From Candidatus Gastranaerophilales bacterium (GTDB lineage Bacteria; Cyanobacteriota; Vampirovibrionia; Gastranaerophilales; Gastranaerophilaceae), in contig CALUQL010000011.1 of NCBI GenBank assembly GCA_944322895.1, positions 1 through 39,455 on the forward strand: a DNA stretch of 39,455 nt. The letters run 5' to 3'. Of this stretch, positions 25,421 through 34,780 are shown one piece after another. The notes below the pieces were generated by a model. It did not search any database, was not told where the DNA came from, and saw only the letters and a list, made by a program, of their open reading frames with translations. Each line of letters starts with the position of its first letter. The stretch's first letter is position 1. The position numbers and the translations under genes are program-made.

Positions 25421-25759
25421 ATGAAAAGAATAAACAATTCAAATTTTGAATTATTGGAAGATATAATAAAAACAATTGATTTTAATTACAATCCTGATTC
25501 ACAAAATGTAGTTAATGAACTAAATGCTTTATGGAGGGAAGTTGTTGGTAATAAAATTTCAAAATATTCTAAAGTTTATGAAATTTCTTCCGACAATAAT
25601 TTAACAATTATTTGTGCAGACTCATACATCTCAAATGAACTACTCTTTAACAAAAATAAACTGATAGATTTTATGAATAAAAAAACAAAAAAATTGGGAA
25701 TTAAAATAGAAGATATAAGATTTGATTATAAAAAATGGAAAGAAAAAAGCAATGAATAA
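25421..25759 (+). CDS. DUF721/DciA-like helicase-loader protein
   Basis: The 112-aa protein has the DUF721 pattern: LWREVVGNKISKYSKV (about 38-53), then SDNNLTIICADSYISNELLF and NKLIDFMNKK, matching the KH-like domain of DciA, which helps load the replicative helicase DnaB. The length fits the short DciA forms. The promoter puts transcription at or next to the ATG and no ribosome binding site is seen. Its last eight bases overlap the pilin-chimera gene, so the two are co-expressed, which is functionally unexpected. Confidence 0.75.
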   Translation: MKRINNSNFELLEDIIKTIDFNYNPDSQNVVNELNALWREVVGNKISKYSKVYEISSDNNLTIICADSYISNELLFNKNKLIDFMNKKTKKLGIKIEDIRFDYKKWKEKSNE

Positions 25760-28091
25760 AAAATTAAAAGGGTTTTCTCTTGCTGAGTTATTGATTTCTC
25801 TATTAATCATCAGTATTGTATTATCAGCAGCAATACCAACTATAACAAGAAAAGCAGGAGCTGATAGAGAAGCTATCTGGCGTTGGACCAATGAAGGGAA
25901 TAATGCATACTTTGGTACAGGAAGTAACCAGAGTGCCATTTTAGGTTTATCCAGTATTCCAAAAGCAGAAGAAGGTATTGCAGATATAATGCAAGATGTC
26001 ACTGTTATTGATGATGCAGTTGATGATATCACTGATACGGCGAATACTGGTACAAAAAGAGCAAACATCGGAAACATAAACACAGGGGATTTACGATACA
26101 GTAATTTTGGTGATAAATTTATCATATTAAAGAAAACTATTCAAAATGATAACTCAAACTTTATGAATTCCCATATTTCATTTTTCACAATGAAGAATGA
26201 TGATACAGCAACAACAGCAGATATAAAATACGGGGGCCGTTTAACATTAGACCCCGGTAATATAGCACTTGGTATGGGAACATTACAAAATATCGATCAA
26301 AATAATAACGGAGAAAATACTGCAATAGGTCACTTCGCATTATTAAGAACAAAAGAAGGTTTTAGAAATACCGCAATCGGCAAAAAAACTTTATCATATA
26401 ATGAAAGCGGTTCATACAATACAGCGGTCGGATTTGGAGCTCTTTTTGAAATGGGCAGATTAGAAAGCATTGTTGATGACGCATTTTATGAAAATACAGC
26501 AATTGGTGCTTTATCTCAACAACAAAGAGCAACCGGTCGTTTTAATACGTCAATAGGCTCACAATCTTTGAAAAGAAATACTGATGGAGACAGCAATACA
26601 GCTATTGGAAGACTTGCACTTGGTAACCTTACAACTGGAAGCAATAATACAGTAATAGGTGATAAGGCCTGCAGATATGTAGAGTCAGGAAACAACAATA
26701 TCTGTATCGGAAACAATGTAAGAACAACAAATACTACAGTTGGTGCTTCAAGCGTAAGCACTGAAGAAAACTATGGTATATTCATTGGTACCGCAACAGA
26801 AAACGATGAAACTCCACTTATTAGCGGACATAGTACACTTGTATTGGGAGATGGAGGCTCTTACCAGCTTCCTACAGCACACAAAGAGTTCATTGCTAAC
26901 GCTAGAAAAGTTGAATTCAGACCTTATAACGGAGCAAAACCAACTTTCAGATTTAATTCCTACTACGGTGCTAATAACAATTATAACGGATATGATCCAA
27001 CCTCAGGTCAAGCAGTAATTGGTACTGCTGAATTTAATCTTAGAGATACAGGGGGCGGCAGCGATTATTCTTCTGTTTCATTAGTTTTCGGTGGTATTGG
27101 TACAAATGCAAACGACAAAGAAGTTCGAATTAATGCATACGACTTGCATCACCCAGCAACATCAGACAAATGGGCAGACATAACTTTCAACAATATATTA
27201 AGATTTGACTTCCCACCTGTAACACATGAAGATGGTACTACTGATTATGGCGCTTTCAGAATGAATACAACAACTCCGGCAACGGCAGATTATCCTACTG
27301 AAACAAAATATACTATGTTAATCAATGACCGATTAGAAATCGGTAATAGTGAAGAAGTACCATATCTTCAACTCACAGCTGGAGAAGGGTTAAAATTCCA
27401 TTTTGGTAATAATACAGAATCATTTATAAATATCACAAAAGATAATGCTTTTATCAACTTTGTAAGTTCGAGTTCAATACCAGGGAGTTTATGGTTTGAT
27501 TTGCAAGGTGGTTTACAACTAACAACACCAGGAAAAATCACATTAAAATCAACCGGTAGTGATAATGTTATCAAATTCGGTAAAATATATATTGATGATA
27601 ATGAAATATACATTAATGATTTAAGAACATTTTCAAGTACTGGCGGTATAAAAGCAGAAATAAAAGGTATAAAGGAAGAAATTGACAACTTAAAAGCAAC
27701 AATGTCCGATGAGAGAAAAAAGAATATTCTAAGTGATAGTAAAGCAGGCTTGAAAGAAATCAATGCTTTAGAAGTAAAGAACTATACATATAAAGATGAT
27801 AAAAATAATACACCTCATGTTGGTGTTATAGCTCAACAATTACAAAAAGTATTCCCAAATTCTGTAATTGAAGGCAGTGATGGTTTCTTAAGAATAAAAA
27901 CTGAAGAAATCTTCTATGCGATGGTTAATTCTATAAAGGAACTTTGTTCCAAATTACAAGATTTAACTGCCAAAATATCAGGTTTGGATAAACGTATTAC
28001 AGAGCTTGAGAACCAAAATAAATTGTTACTTGACCAAAATAAAGAATTTGAAAAACGTCTTGAAAAACTTGAGAAACAACAAAATAAATAA
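25752..28091 (+). CDS. Prepilin fused to NTAIG-repeat fibre and Peptidase S74 chaperone domain
   Basis: A 779-aa chimera. Residues 1-34 are a type IV prepilin N-terminus: MNKKLKG then FSLAELLISLLIIS, cleaved after Gly7, with the conserved Glu at mature position 5. Eight copies of an NTAIG repeat follow (189-320), spaced exactly 17 residues except one 8-residue insertion. Residues about 340-640 are beta-rich. SDERKK (652-657) begins a Peptidase S74 domain with Ser652 and Lys657 at the catalytic dyad spacing, followed by HVGVIAQQLQKVFP and a coiled coil (about 735-779). S74 domains trimerise phage tail spikes and then cleave themselves off. The ATG at 25752, inside dciA, is chosen because the prepilin leader begins there. 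A surface adhesin is likely. Confidence 0.85.
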   Translation: MNKKLKGFSLAELLISLLIISIVLSAAIPTITRKAGADREAIWRWTNEGNNAYFGTGSNQSAILGLSSIPKAEEGIADIMQDVTVIDDAVDDITDTANTGTKRANIGNINTGDLRYSNFGDKFIILKKTIQNDNSNFMNSHISFFTMKNDDTATTADIKYGGRLTLDPGNIALGMGTLQNIDQNNNGENTAIGHFALLRTKEGFRNTAIGKKTLSYNESGSYNTAVGFGALFEMGRLESIVDDAFYENTAIGALSQQQRATGRFNTSIGSQSLKRNTDGDSNTAIGRLALGNLTTGSNNTVIGDKACRYVESGNNNICIGNNVRTTNTTVGASSVSTEENYGIFIGTATENDETPLISGHSTLVLGDGGSYQLPTAHKEFIANARKVEFRPYNGAKPTFRFNSYYGANNNYNGYDPTSGQAVIGTAEFNLRDTGGGSDYSSVSLVFGGIGTNANDKEVRINAYDLHHPATSDKWADITFNNILRFDFPPVTHEDGTTDYGAFRMNTTTPATADYPTETKYTMLINDRLEIGNSEEVPYLQLTAGEGLKFHFGNNTESFINITKDNAFINFVSSSSIPGSLWFDLQGGLQLTTPGKITLKSTGSDNVIKFGKIYIDDNEIYINDLRTFSSTGGIKAEIKGIKEEIDNLKATMSDERKKNILSDSKAGLKEINALEVKNYTYKDDKNNTPHVGVIAQQLQKVFPNSVIEGSDGFLRIKTEEIFYAMVNSIKELCSKLQDLTAKISGLDKRITELENQNKLLLDQNKEFEKRLEKLEKQQNK
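26316..26711 (+). repeat. Eight 17-residue NTAIG-type protein repeats
   Basis: NTAIG-like pentads start at residues 189, 206, 223, 248, 265, 282, 299 and 316 of the pilin chimera. All steps are 17 residues (51 bases) except one of 25. Copies have diverged at DNA level, so this is an old protein repeat rather than a recent tandem DNA array. Confidence 0.88.
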
Positions 28092-28100
28092 AAATAAAAA

Positions 28101-28126
28101 ACGTCTCTTTTTAAGAGGCGTTTTTT
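28101..28126 (+). terminator. Intrinsic terminator of the pilin-chimera gene
   Basis: ACGTCTCTT pairs with AAGAGGCGT (one G-T pair) across a TTT loop and runs into six T, ten bases after the stop codon. Confidence 0.85.
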
Positions 28127-28131
28127 ATTTC

Positions 28132-28149
28132 TGGTATAATAACCATATG
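28132..28149 (+). promoter_or_regulatory. Extended -10 promoter of rqcP; predicted leaderless start
   Basis: TGGTATAAT ends at 28140, six bases before the rqcP ATG at 28147, so transcription should start on the ATG itself. The nine-base core and the six-base gap are identical to those at recF. The preceding terminator hairpin supports an independent promoter here. Confidence 0.6.
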
Positions 28150-28392
28150 AGATTAGATAAATTTTTAAAAGTATCAAGATTAATAAAACGAAGAACTATA
28201 GCAAACAAAGTTTCAGAACAAGGCCGTATATATGTTAACGGTATAATTGCAAAACCTGCTAAACAGCTTAAAGAAGGGGATATAATTACTATCGTGCAAG
28301 CTGATACGGAAATAAAAGTCAAAATAATAAAGATACCTTCAAACAATGTATCTATACAGGAAGCAAGTACTTTATATAAAGAAATAAAATAA
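28147..28392 (+). CDS. rqcP: RqcP-like S4-domain RNA-binding protein
   Basis: The 81-aa protein is almost entirely an S4 RNA-binding domain: MRLDKFLKVSRLIKRRTIAN and EQGRIYVNG are very close to Bacillus RqcP (YabO), which works with RqcH to add alanine tails to nascent chains on stalled 50S subunits. The frame stays open upstream into the pilin gene, but MRLDKFL is the standard start and the terminator lies between. There is no ribosome binding site; the mRNA is predicted to be leaderless. rqcH is not in this window. The stop codon overlaps a terminator hairpin shared with the convergent ABC transporter. Confidence 0.88.
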   Translation: MRLDKFLKVSRLIKRRTIANKVSEQGRIYVNGIIAKPAKQLKEGDIITIVQADTEIKVKIIKIPSNNVSIQEASTLYKEIK

Positions 28393-28420
28393 AGTCATTT
28401 TTTACAATGACTTTATTTTT
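28391..28420. terminator. Bidirectional terminator between rqcP and the ABC exporter
   Basis: AAAGTCATT (28391-28399) pairs with AATGACTTT (28406-28414) and is flanked by A and T runs, so it can act on both convergent genes. Its left arm overlaps the rqcP stop. Confidence 0.75.
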
Positions 28421-30237
28421 TAATTTTCATCTTCAAGTTTTATTCGAGATAATTTCACGATTTCCTTAAAGTCAGAGTATTTAGAAGCTAAATCTTTGAA
28501 TGTTCCAACATCAACAATTGTACCATCTTTGATATAAGCTATTCTATCGCAATTAACAAGTGTACTTAATCTGTGTGCAATAGCAATGATAGTCTTTTGT
28601 CCTTTCAAATTTGCTAAAATATCTGTCAGTTTATTTTCTATTTTTACATCCAAATTTGCTGTAGCTTCATCAAGCACTATAATTTCAGGATTTCTATATA
28701 AAGCTCTGGCAATTCCTATCCTTTGCATTTGCCCACCCGATAAACCTGTGCCATCTTGTTTTAGTTCAATTTCCAAACCATTTTCAGTTTGTTTTAATTG
28801 ATCATATAATTGAGCTGTTTTTAAAACTTCATCAACTTTGTCTTTATCTATATCTTTTCTTTCTATCCCCCAAGCAACATTTGCATATATATCACCTTCG
28901 ACAGTGCAAGTTTTCTGTGGAACATAGCCAATTATATTCCTAAATTTTTGTATGTTGTCAGTACTTAAACGTTCATTATCAACATATATATTTCCTTTAT
29001 AGTCCAATAATCCAAGCAAACAATCAACAAAAGTACTTTTCCCGGCTCCGGATAAACCAACTATTCCAATAAATTCACCTTTTTTTATATTTATATTTAT
29101 ATTTTTTAATACATCCTCTTTCTTATCATACGAATAACTCATTTGTTCAACCGAGATTTTTTCTACAAAAGACATTTTTTCTTTTGTATCCTTATCTTGC
29201 GAATATTCATATAATGAATATTGTTCATAAAGTTTGAACAAATCATCAACCTTTACTTTCGTAAGATTAATATAATTTAAATAAACTTGATTTTTATATA
29301 CTTGTGGAACTACTCTATATATTGCAATAGCAACTACACCAAATGATACAAGTATATTCGTTGGATTTTCTCCATACTGAGCAAGAATTCCCAAGCATAA
29401 AATTGTCATTGTAAATATAAAAATTATTTCTATGATATATTGAGGAATCACCGGACTTAAATTAATTTTTTCATTATAAGGAATCACCTTTGCAGAAATA
29501 TCAGCATAAAGGTCATAAAAGTACCTCTGACAACCGTTAATTTTTATATCCTTAATACAAGTTAAACTATTAATTACAGAACTATATGGCCCATTCACAA
29601 GATTTTCTTTTTTTGCAGCAAGCTTATTGCTCCATTTTTTAAATAAACCGGCTTGCAGAGAACCTGCCACCGAAAAGAAAAATACAGCCAAAAGCGTATA
29701 TAAAGGTAACAGAAACATCAATATTAAAAAGACAAACAGGATTACAAAACTGTTTGATATAAAGGAAATGACTTTAGAAACAAAATATTGCATAATATCA
29801 TCAATATTTACTGTTATTTTATTAATAATATTATTATCTCCACGCTGTATATCTGTTTCATAAGGAGAATAAAGAAAATAAGCCAACATTTTTTCTTTAA
29901 CTTCTAACCCCCACTGGCTAATCATTTTACTTTGCCAGTATTGAATCAAAATACTATATAGATTCTTTACTATAATTGCGCCTGCAATTAAAGAACCTAT
30001 AAATATAATCATATTGTTTATTCCGTGTACATGAAAATTTTGTTCAACAAAGATTGCAATAGGATTATTTACAACTCTTCCCGGATTTACCATTATCAAA
30101 ATAAACGGAAATACCAAAACTATACTTAGAAACTCTAAAAGATTAATCATAAAAGATAAGAACAACATGTATAATAACTTAAATTGATACCCGGCACCAA
30201 AATAACGTAAAAACTTTATAAATTGAGAAAAAAACAT
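28420..30237 (-). CDS. ABC exporter, PglK-like (type I, fused TMD-NBD)
   Basis: A 605-aa half-transporter with about six membrane helices in residues 1-310 and a C-terminal ATPase. The ATPase has Walker A GLSGAGKST (394-402), signature LSGGQ (499-503), Walker B IIVLDEA (519-525) and the switch His in AHRLST. The membrane part (EFLSIVLVFPFILIM early, FGVVAIAIYRVVPQV late) resembles PglK, which flips lipid-linked oligosaccharides, more than it does MsbA. Substrate is unproven: a glycolipid, lipid or peptide is possible. The ATG at 30237 is chosen because GAGGAT lies seven bases upstream; a TTG two codons earlier lacks this. No glycosylation genes are adjacent. Confidence 0.82.
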   Translation of the reverse strand: MFFSQFIKFLRYFGAGYQFKLLYMLFLSFMINLLEFLSIVLVFPFILIMVNPGRVVNNPIAIFVEQNFHVHGINNMIIFIGSLIAGAIIVKNLYSILIQYWQSKMISQWGLEVKEKMLAYFLYSPYETDIQRGDNNIINKITVNIDDIMQYFVSKVISFISNSFVILFVFLILMFLLPLYTLLAVFFFSVAGSLQAGLFKKWSNKLAAKKENLVNGPYSSVINSLTCIKDIKINGCQRYFYDLYADISAKVIPYNEKINLSPVIPQYIIEIIFIFTMTILCLGILAQYGENPTNILVSFGVVAIAIYRVVPQVYKNQVYLNYINLTKVKVDDLFKLYEQYSLYEYSQDKDTKEKMSFVEKISVEQMSYSYDKKEDVLKNININIKKGEFIGIVGLSGAGKSTFVDCLLGLLDYKGNIYVDNERLSTDNIQKFRNIIGYVPQKTCTVEGDIYANVAWGIERKDIDKDKVDEVLKTAQLYDQLKQTENGLEIELKQDGTGLSGGQMQRIGIARALYRNPEIIVLDEATANLDVKIENKLTDILANLKGQKTIIAIAHRLSTLVNCDRIAYIKDGTIVDVGTFKDLASKYSDFKEIVKLSRIKLEDEN

Positions 30238-30287
30238 ACACAAATCCTCATAAAATACAAAAGAATTATATCATAATATTAGTGTCT

Positions 30288-31001
30288 TCACATATATTTA
30301 AGTACATAGATATTACTATCATCTTTCAGTATATTTAGTATTTTTATAAACTCAACATTTTTCTTCGCTAATACTTGTGCTGTTTTAGCTGTTTTTTCTC
30401 TTATTGTATAATCATTAGATAATGCCGTTTGGCTAAGGATTTCTAATAATAAATTATCAGGTTTAAGTTTTGAAGATATACTAACTATTGCTTCAAGATT
30501 CCAATATAAATTAAAGTTTTTCTTATTTGTAACATATGAGCGTTCTTGTTTCATATCGCCAAACTTGGAAAGAGTCGTTTTAATCTCAATTAAAATTGAA
30601 TTATATAAATATTTCCAATCGTCAATATAAGTAATTATCTCAACAACATTACGAGATACAGATGGGTTTATATCAGTTATTCCTTTTACAAAAATATCTA
30701 AATTTTCTCGTTTCTGAAATAAATGCCTATATTTTTCATCTTTGATAAATTCAAGGATTTTAAACGAGGCAGTTTCTCTTATTGGTCCTGATTGGTTAAT
30801 TAAATTTGAAACTAAAATATCTGCTTCCGCTTGAGAAATTAATGTGTTTAACTCAATAAGACATAATTGTTTCTTTAAATCATCACACCCTGAAAGTTCA
30901 TTTATTATTTCTTCATGTTTGAGATTGGCCTCACAATATGAAAAAGCCTGTAATAACATTTTTAAGTTCTTATCATAATTAATTTCTAAATAATTCTCCA
31001 T
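30288..31001 (-). CDS. HEAT/armadillo-like helical-repeat protein, 237 aa
   Basis: The protein reads as stacked amphipathic helices with recurring Pro/Arg turns: NQSGPIRETASFKILEFI, TDINPSVSRNVVEIITYI and SNDYTIREKTAKTAQVL are spaced like HEAT repeats. It has no catalytic motif, signal peptide or membrane helix, so a protein-binding scaffold is likely. No specific family is recognised. No ribosome binding site is visible before the ATG, and TATATT ends seven bases upstream, so it could be another leaderless start, less clear than at recF. It lies 50 bases upstream of the ABC exporter on the same strand, with no terminator between. Confidence 0.6.
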   Translation of the reverse strand: MENYLEINYDKNLKMLLQAFSYCEANLKHEEIINELSGCDDLKKQLCLIELNTLISQAEADILVSNLINQSGPIRETASFKILEFIKDEKYRHLFQKRENLDIFVKGITDINPSVSRNVVEIITYIDDWKYLYNSILIEIKTTLSKFGDMKQERSYVTNKKNFNLYWNLEAIVSISSKLKPDNLLLEILSQTALSNDYTIREKTAKTAQVLAKKNVEFIKILNILKDDSNIYVLKYM

Positions 31002-31047
31002 AAAAATAAATATAGCATAATTGGAGGTTAAAAATGAACTTTAATAA

Positions 31048-31075
31048 TTGTAGAGTAGTTATATAAAAATATAAA
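31048..31075 (+). promoter_or_regulatory. Candidate promoter of the 54-aa ORF
   Basis: TTGTAG (31048-31053), 16 bases, TATAAA (31070-31075). The predicted start near 31082 leaves a short leader containing GAGAGGTAAAGGA. Confidence 0.4.
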
Positions 31076-31099
31076 ACATGTGAGAGGTAAAGGAATAAT

Positions 31100-31264
31100 A
31101 TGAACGAAATAGTAAATTTTGTAAAAGAAATTTTTATGCTTGACACTAACGAAAAGATGTTTGTAGGCTTATGTGGTTTTGAACATATGAAAGAAAAATC
31201 CGCAACTACAAAAACAAAACCAAAAAGAAAAAGAGAAATGAGACTTTCTGAATTAATGGAATAA
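31100..31264 (+). CDS. Small protein, 54 aa, unknown
   Basis: A 54-codon frame begins MNEIVNFVKEIFMLDTNEKM and ends KPKRKREMRLSELME. AAAGGA lies about five bases before the ATG and a promoter-like sequence lies further up. The N-terminal half is amphipathic (with VGLCGFEH), followed by a Lys/Arg-rich stretch (38-45) and an acidic end. It has its own start and stop signals and fills the gap before the ybaB promoter, so it is probably a real gene. No family recognised. Confidence 0.55.
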   Translation: MNEIVNFVKEIFMLDTNEKMFVGLCGFEHMKEKSATTKTKPKRKREMRLSELME

Positions 31265-31268
31265 TTAC

Positions 31269-31297
31269 TTGCTAAGAACAAAAGCTTGTCTTATAAT
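31269..31297 (+). promoter_or_regulatory. Promoter of the ybaB-recR operon
   Basis: TTGCTA (31269-31274), 17 bases, TATAAT (31292-31297). The predicted start is near 31304, giving a leader of about 27 nt with GGAG at 31321-31324. Confidence 0.6.
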
Positions 31298-31330
31298 ATT
31301 TGCACGGGATTATGTTATACGGAGTTTAAA

Positions 31331-31669
31331 ATGATGAATTTAGCAAATATGATGAAACAAGCACAACAAGTGCAAAAAAGATTACAAGATGCTCAAAAAG
31401 ATTTAGCAGAAACAGAAATCAAAGCAGAAGCTGCTAATGGTGCCGTTACCGTTATATGCGACGGACATGGCAAATTCAAATCAATAAAATTGACAAAACA
31501 GGCAATTAATGCAGAGAATCCTGAAGCAGTAGATGATGAATCTGTTGAAATGCTTGAAGATTTAATTACAACTGCAATGAAACAAGCTACTGCAGATGCT
31601 CAAAAGAAAATGCAAGATAAAATGAAAGGCATTGTTCCTGCAGGTATCAATATTCCCGGATTATTCTAA
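31331..31669 (+). CDS. ybaB: YbaB/EbfC nucleoid-associated protein
   Basis: A 112-aa protein: [20 protein letters not shown] at the start, then [22 protein letters not shown], both standard for YbaB/EbfC, a dimeric DNA-binding protein. The frame can be extended to a TTG at 31286 but that would overlap the promoter; ATG at 31331 has GGAG six bases upstream. The recR gene follows by two bases, the classical ybaB-recR pair. Confidence 0.93.
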   Translation: MMNLANMMKQAQQVQKRLQDAQKDLAETEIKAEAANGAVTVICDGHGKFKSIKLTKQAINAENPEAVDDESVEMLEDLITTAMKQATADAQKKMQDKMKGIVPAGINIPGLF

Positions 31670-31671
31670 AA

Positions 31672-32271
31672 ATGGAATATACAAAACCATTAGCACAACT
31701 TATTGAATTTTTCCAAAAGTTTCCGGGCATCGGACCAAAATCAGCTCAGAGGATGGCTTTTCACTTGTTAAAAATGCCATTATCTGAGGTGCAGAGGTTT
31801 TCACAAGTATTAGTTGAAGCAAAAGAAAACATTCATTATTGTAGTATCTGCTTTAATATGTCAGCTTCAAATCCTTGTGAAATATGTAGTGACGATAGGC
31901 GTGACAAATCTGTAATATGCGTAGTAGCAGAAACAAAAGATTTAATTGCGATTGAAAAAACAAGAGAATATAAAGGCTTATATCACGTACTTCAAGGAAC
32001 ATTGTCTCCACTAGATGGAATAGGTGTTGAAGATATAAGAATAAAAGAACTCTTGACAAGAGTAACAGACACAAATGTTAATGAAGTAATCTTAGCTTTA
32101 AGTCCTTCTGTTGAAGGAGAAGCTACAAGTATGTATATAACAAAATTACTAAAACCGTTTAATATAAAAATCTCAAGAATTGCTTTTGGTTTACCTATAG
32201 GTTCAGATTTGGAATATGCAGATGAAATCACTTTAGCAAAAGCTATTGAAGGAAGAAGAATTATCGATTAA
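31672..32271 (+). CDS. recR: Recombination protein RecR
   Basis: RecR works with RecO and RecF to load RecA at single-strand gaps. The 199-aa protein has the helix-hairpin-helix [17 protein letters not shown], a four-Cys zinc finger (Cys57, Cys60, Cys69, Cys72), and a Toprim domain ([16 protein letters not shown], then [15 protein letters not shown]). The end [20 protein letters not shown] is typical. It lies between ybaB and a 58-aa gene. Confidence 0.96.
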   Translation: MEYTKPLAQLIEFFQKFPGIGPKSAQRMAFHLLKMPLSEVQRFSQVLVEAKENIHYCSICFNMSASNPCEICSDDRRDKSVICVVAETKDLIAIEKTREYKGLYHVLQGTLSPLDGIGVEDIRIKELLTRVTDTNVNEVILALSPSVEGEATSMYITKLLKPFNIKISRIAFGLPIGSDLEYADEITLAKAIEGRRIID

Positions 32272-32281
32272 GGAGAAAGAC

Positions 32282-32458
32282 ATGAGTCAAATCACTATCA
32301 GATCAGATAGACAAACAGATTATACTTTTACTTACAAAGGTGAAGATGTAGTATTAGAAGCAGGTAGTGTAATAAGTATTGCAAATGGGCTTCAAGATGT
32401 TGTTCTTCCTACTTGCAAGATGAAAATTGCAAATAATTTAATTGTTATAAAAGAATAA
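32282..32458 (+). CDS. Small protein, 58 aa, unknown
   Basis: A 58-codon frame starting MSQITIRSDRQTDYTFTYKG and ending NNLIVIKE. AAGGAGA lies a few bases before the ATG, 10 bases after the recR stop, so it is the third gene of the ybaB-recR operon. It looks like an all-beta mini-domain (DVVLEAGSVISIANG). No family recognised. Its stop lies four bases from the stop of the convergent ATPase gene. Confidence 0.65.
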   Translation: MSQITIRSDRQTDYTFTYKGEDVVLEAGSVISIANGLQDVVLPTCKMKIANNLIVIKE

Positions 32459-32462
32459 CTTA

Positions 32463-33521
<1,059 letters not shown>

Positions 33522-33523
33522 AA

Positions 33524-34675
33524 TTAAGCCTGAATTTCTTCTATAACTGCCTTTTCTATAGGAACTATAAATACAAATGAAACCTGATTAGCATATTGAT
33601 TATTTATCCAAATTTCACCTTTCAATTTATTTATATATTTTTTTGTACTACCTAAAAGAAAACTTTGTAATAAATATTTCTTTGAGTTTTTTTCAACTTG
33701 AACATAAGGATCAAATATATCTTCATTATTATAAAGAGTAGCATCTAACCCTTTACAAGCCACCTCAAACATCAAATATGATTTTTCATTAACATTAGTT
33801 CCAATTTCAAAACCCTTAGCCAAAAGAAATTCTGGTATAGGATTAGAAAGATTTATGCTAATAGCACCAGTTTCAATCAATTCTAATGCATTTGAGATTA
33901 AATTAGACATTACGGTTTTTAATACATTCTTGTCTGAATAACAATTTTGTTTTACCAAATCAGAGGTATTAACAGTTACTTTTATATCTTTATTTTGTAA
34001 TTTAACATTTAACTCATTTGTAACAACAGACAAAAGAGCTGCTGCATCAAAATTGTTATAATCAAACTTATAAATATCTGCTTCAACTTGAGATAATTCA
34101 ATAAGTTTTTCAAGGAACAACAATAATTCTGATGAATTAGAATTCATAATCTGTAAATACTTTGTTTGTTTTTCATTGATTTCACCGCTGAGTCCTTGAA
34201 GCATAGCTTGAGAAAACCCAACAATTGAATGAAGAGGAGAACATAGATAATTAGACATCTTTGTCAACAGTACATTTTTTGTATGGTTCAATATTTTTTG
34301 TTCCTGACGTTCTGTAATAAGCTGATCTAACAATGAGTGATCTTGTGTATTGTCGATGATTGTGAGTATATATCGTTTTTTCTTTCCTGAAGAAACATCT
34401 GTAACTTTAACATCTGTAATTTTTGTATTTTGTTCTTCTGAAACGATTTTAAGAATTTGTTTAATTTCTTCATCTTTATTAGAGATGATGTTGTCAGAGT
34501 TGATGATAAAGTATTCATTAATATTTTTACCTCTTAATTTATTAGTTTCAAAAAGTTTGAATGCTCTTTTATTTGCATAGTGAATTTTACCTGTTTCATC
34601 AATAACCAAAACTGCTTCTGGTAAATATGTAAGAATGTTATACTGTTTACCAAGCAATAAACTAAAAATATTCAT
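33524..34675 (-). CDS. PAS-containing histidine kinase-like protein, likely pseudokinase
   Basis: The 383-aa protein has an N-terminal PAS domain (about 12-110: [19 protein letters not shown]) and a HisKA/HATPase layout. The phospho-acceptor His is replaced: [20 protein letters not shown] has Asn142 where kinases have MSHELRTPL. The N-box is kept ([10 protein letters not shown], 258-267), but the G1 box DxGxG is absent ([10 protein letters not shown]) and the G2 glycine loop is reduced to LLGSTKKYI. It therefore should not autophosphorylate and may act as a sensor or scaffold. AAGGGAA precedes the ATG. It lies two bases from the UgpC-type ATPase. Confidence 0.85.
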   Translation of the reverse strand: MNIFSLLLGKQYNILTYLPEAVLVIDETGKIHYANKRAFKLFETNKLRGKNINEYFIINSDNIISNKDEEIKQILKIVSEEQNTKITDVKVTDVSSGKKKRYILTIIDNTQDHSLLDQLITERQEQKILNHTKNVLLTKMSNYLCSPLHSIVGFSQAMLQGLSGEINEKQTKYLQIMNSNSSELLLFLEKLIELSQVEADIYKFDYNNFDAAALLSVVTNELNVKLQNKDIKVTVNTSDLVKQNCYSDKNVLKTVMSNLISNALELIETGAISINLSNPIPEFLLAKGFEIGTNVNEKSYLMFEVACKGLDATLYNNEDIFDPYVQVEKNSKKYLLQSFLLGSTKKYINKLKGEIWINNQYANQVSFVFIVPIEKAVIEEIQA

Positions 34676-34780
34676 GTAAAATTCCCTTATAATAATGTAC
34701 TCTGATAATCTACAAGGACTATTTTAGCATATTATAAGGGATTTGAACAAGGATTAATTAACAAACGCTTTATATAAAAA

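Noticed and set aside
26316-26711. CRISPR or DNA tandem repeat
   Set aside because: The 51-base period is a protein repeat whose DNA copies have diverged; there are no identical repeats or spacers. No CRISPR array was seen anywhere.
25752-28091. Prophage tail-fibre gene
   Set aside because: The S74 domain and repeats are phage-like, but the N-terminus is a prepilin and no integrase, portal, capsid or tail gene is nearby.
28420-30237. Lipid A flippase MsbA
   Set aside because: The ATPase fits any exporter; the membrane part looks more like PglK, and no lipopolysaccharide gene is adjacent.
31286-31330. TTG start 15 codons upstream for YbaB
   Set aside because: It overlaps the -10 element and lacks a ribosome binding site, whereas the ATG at 31331 has GGAG.
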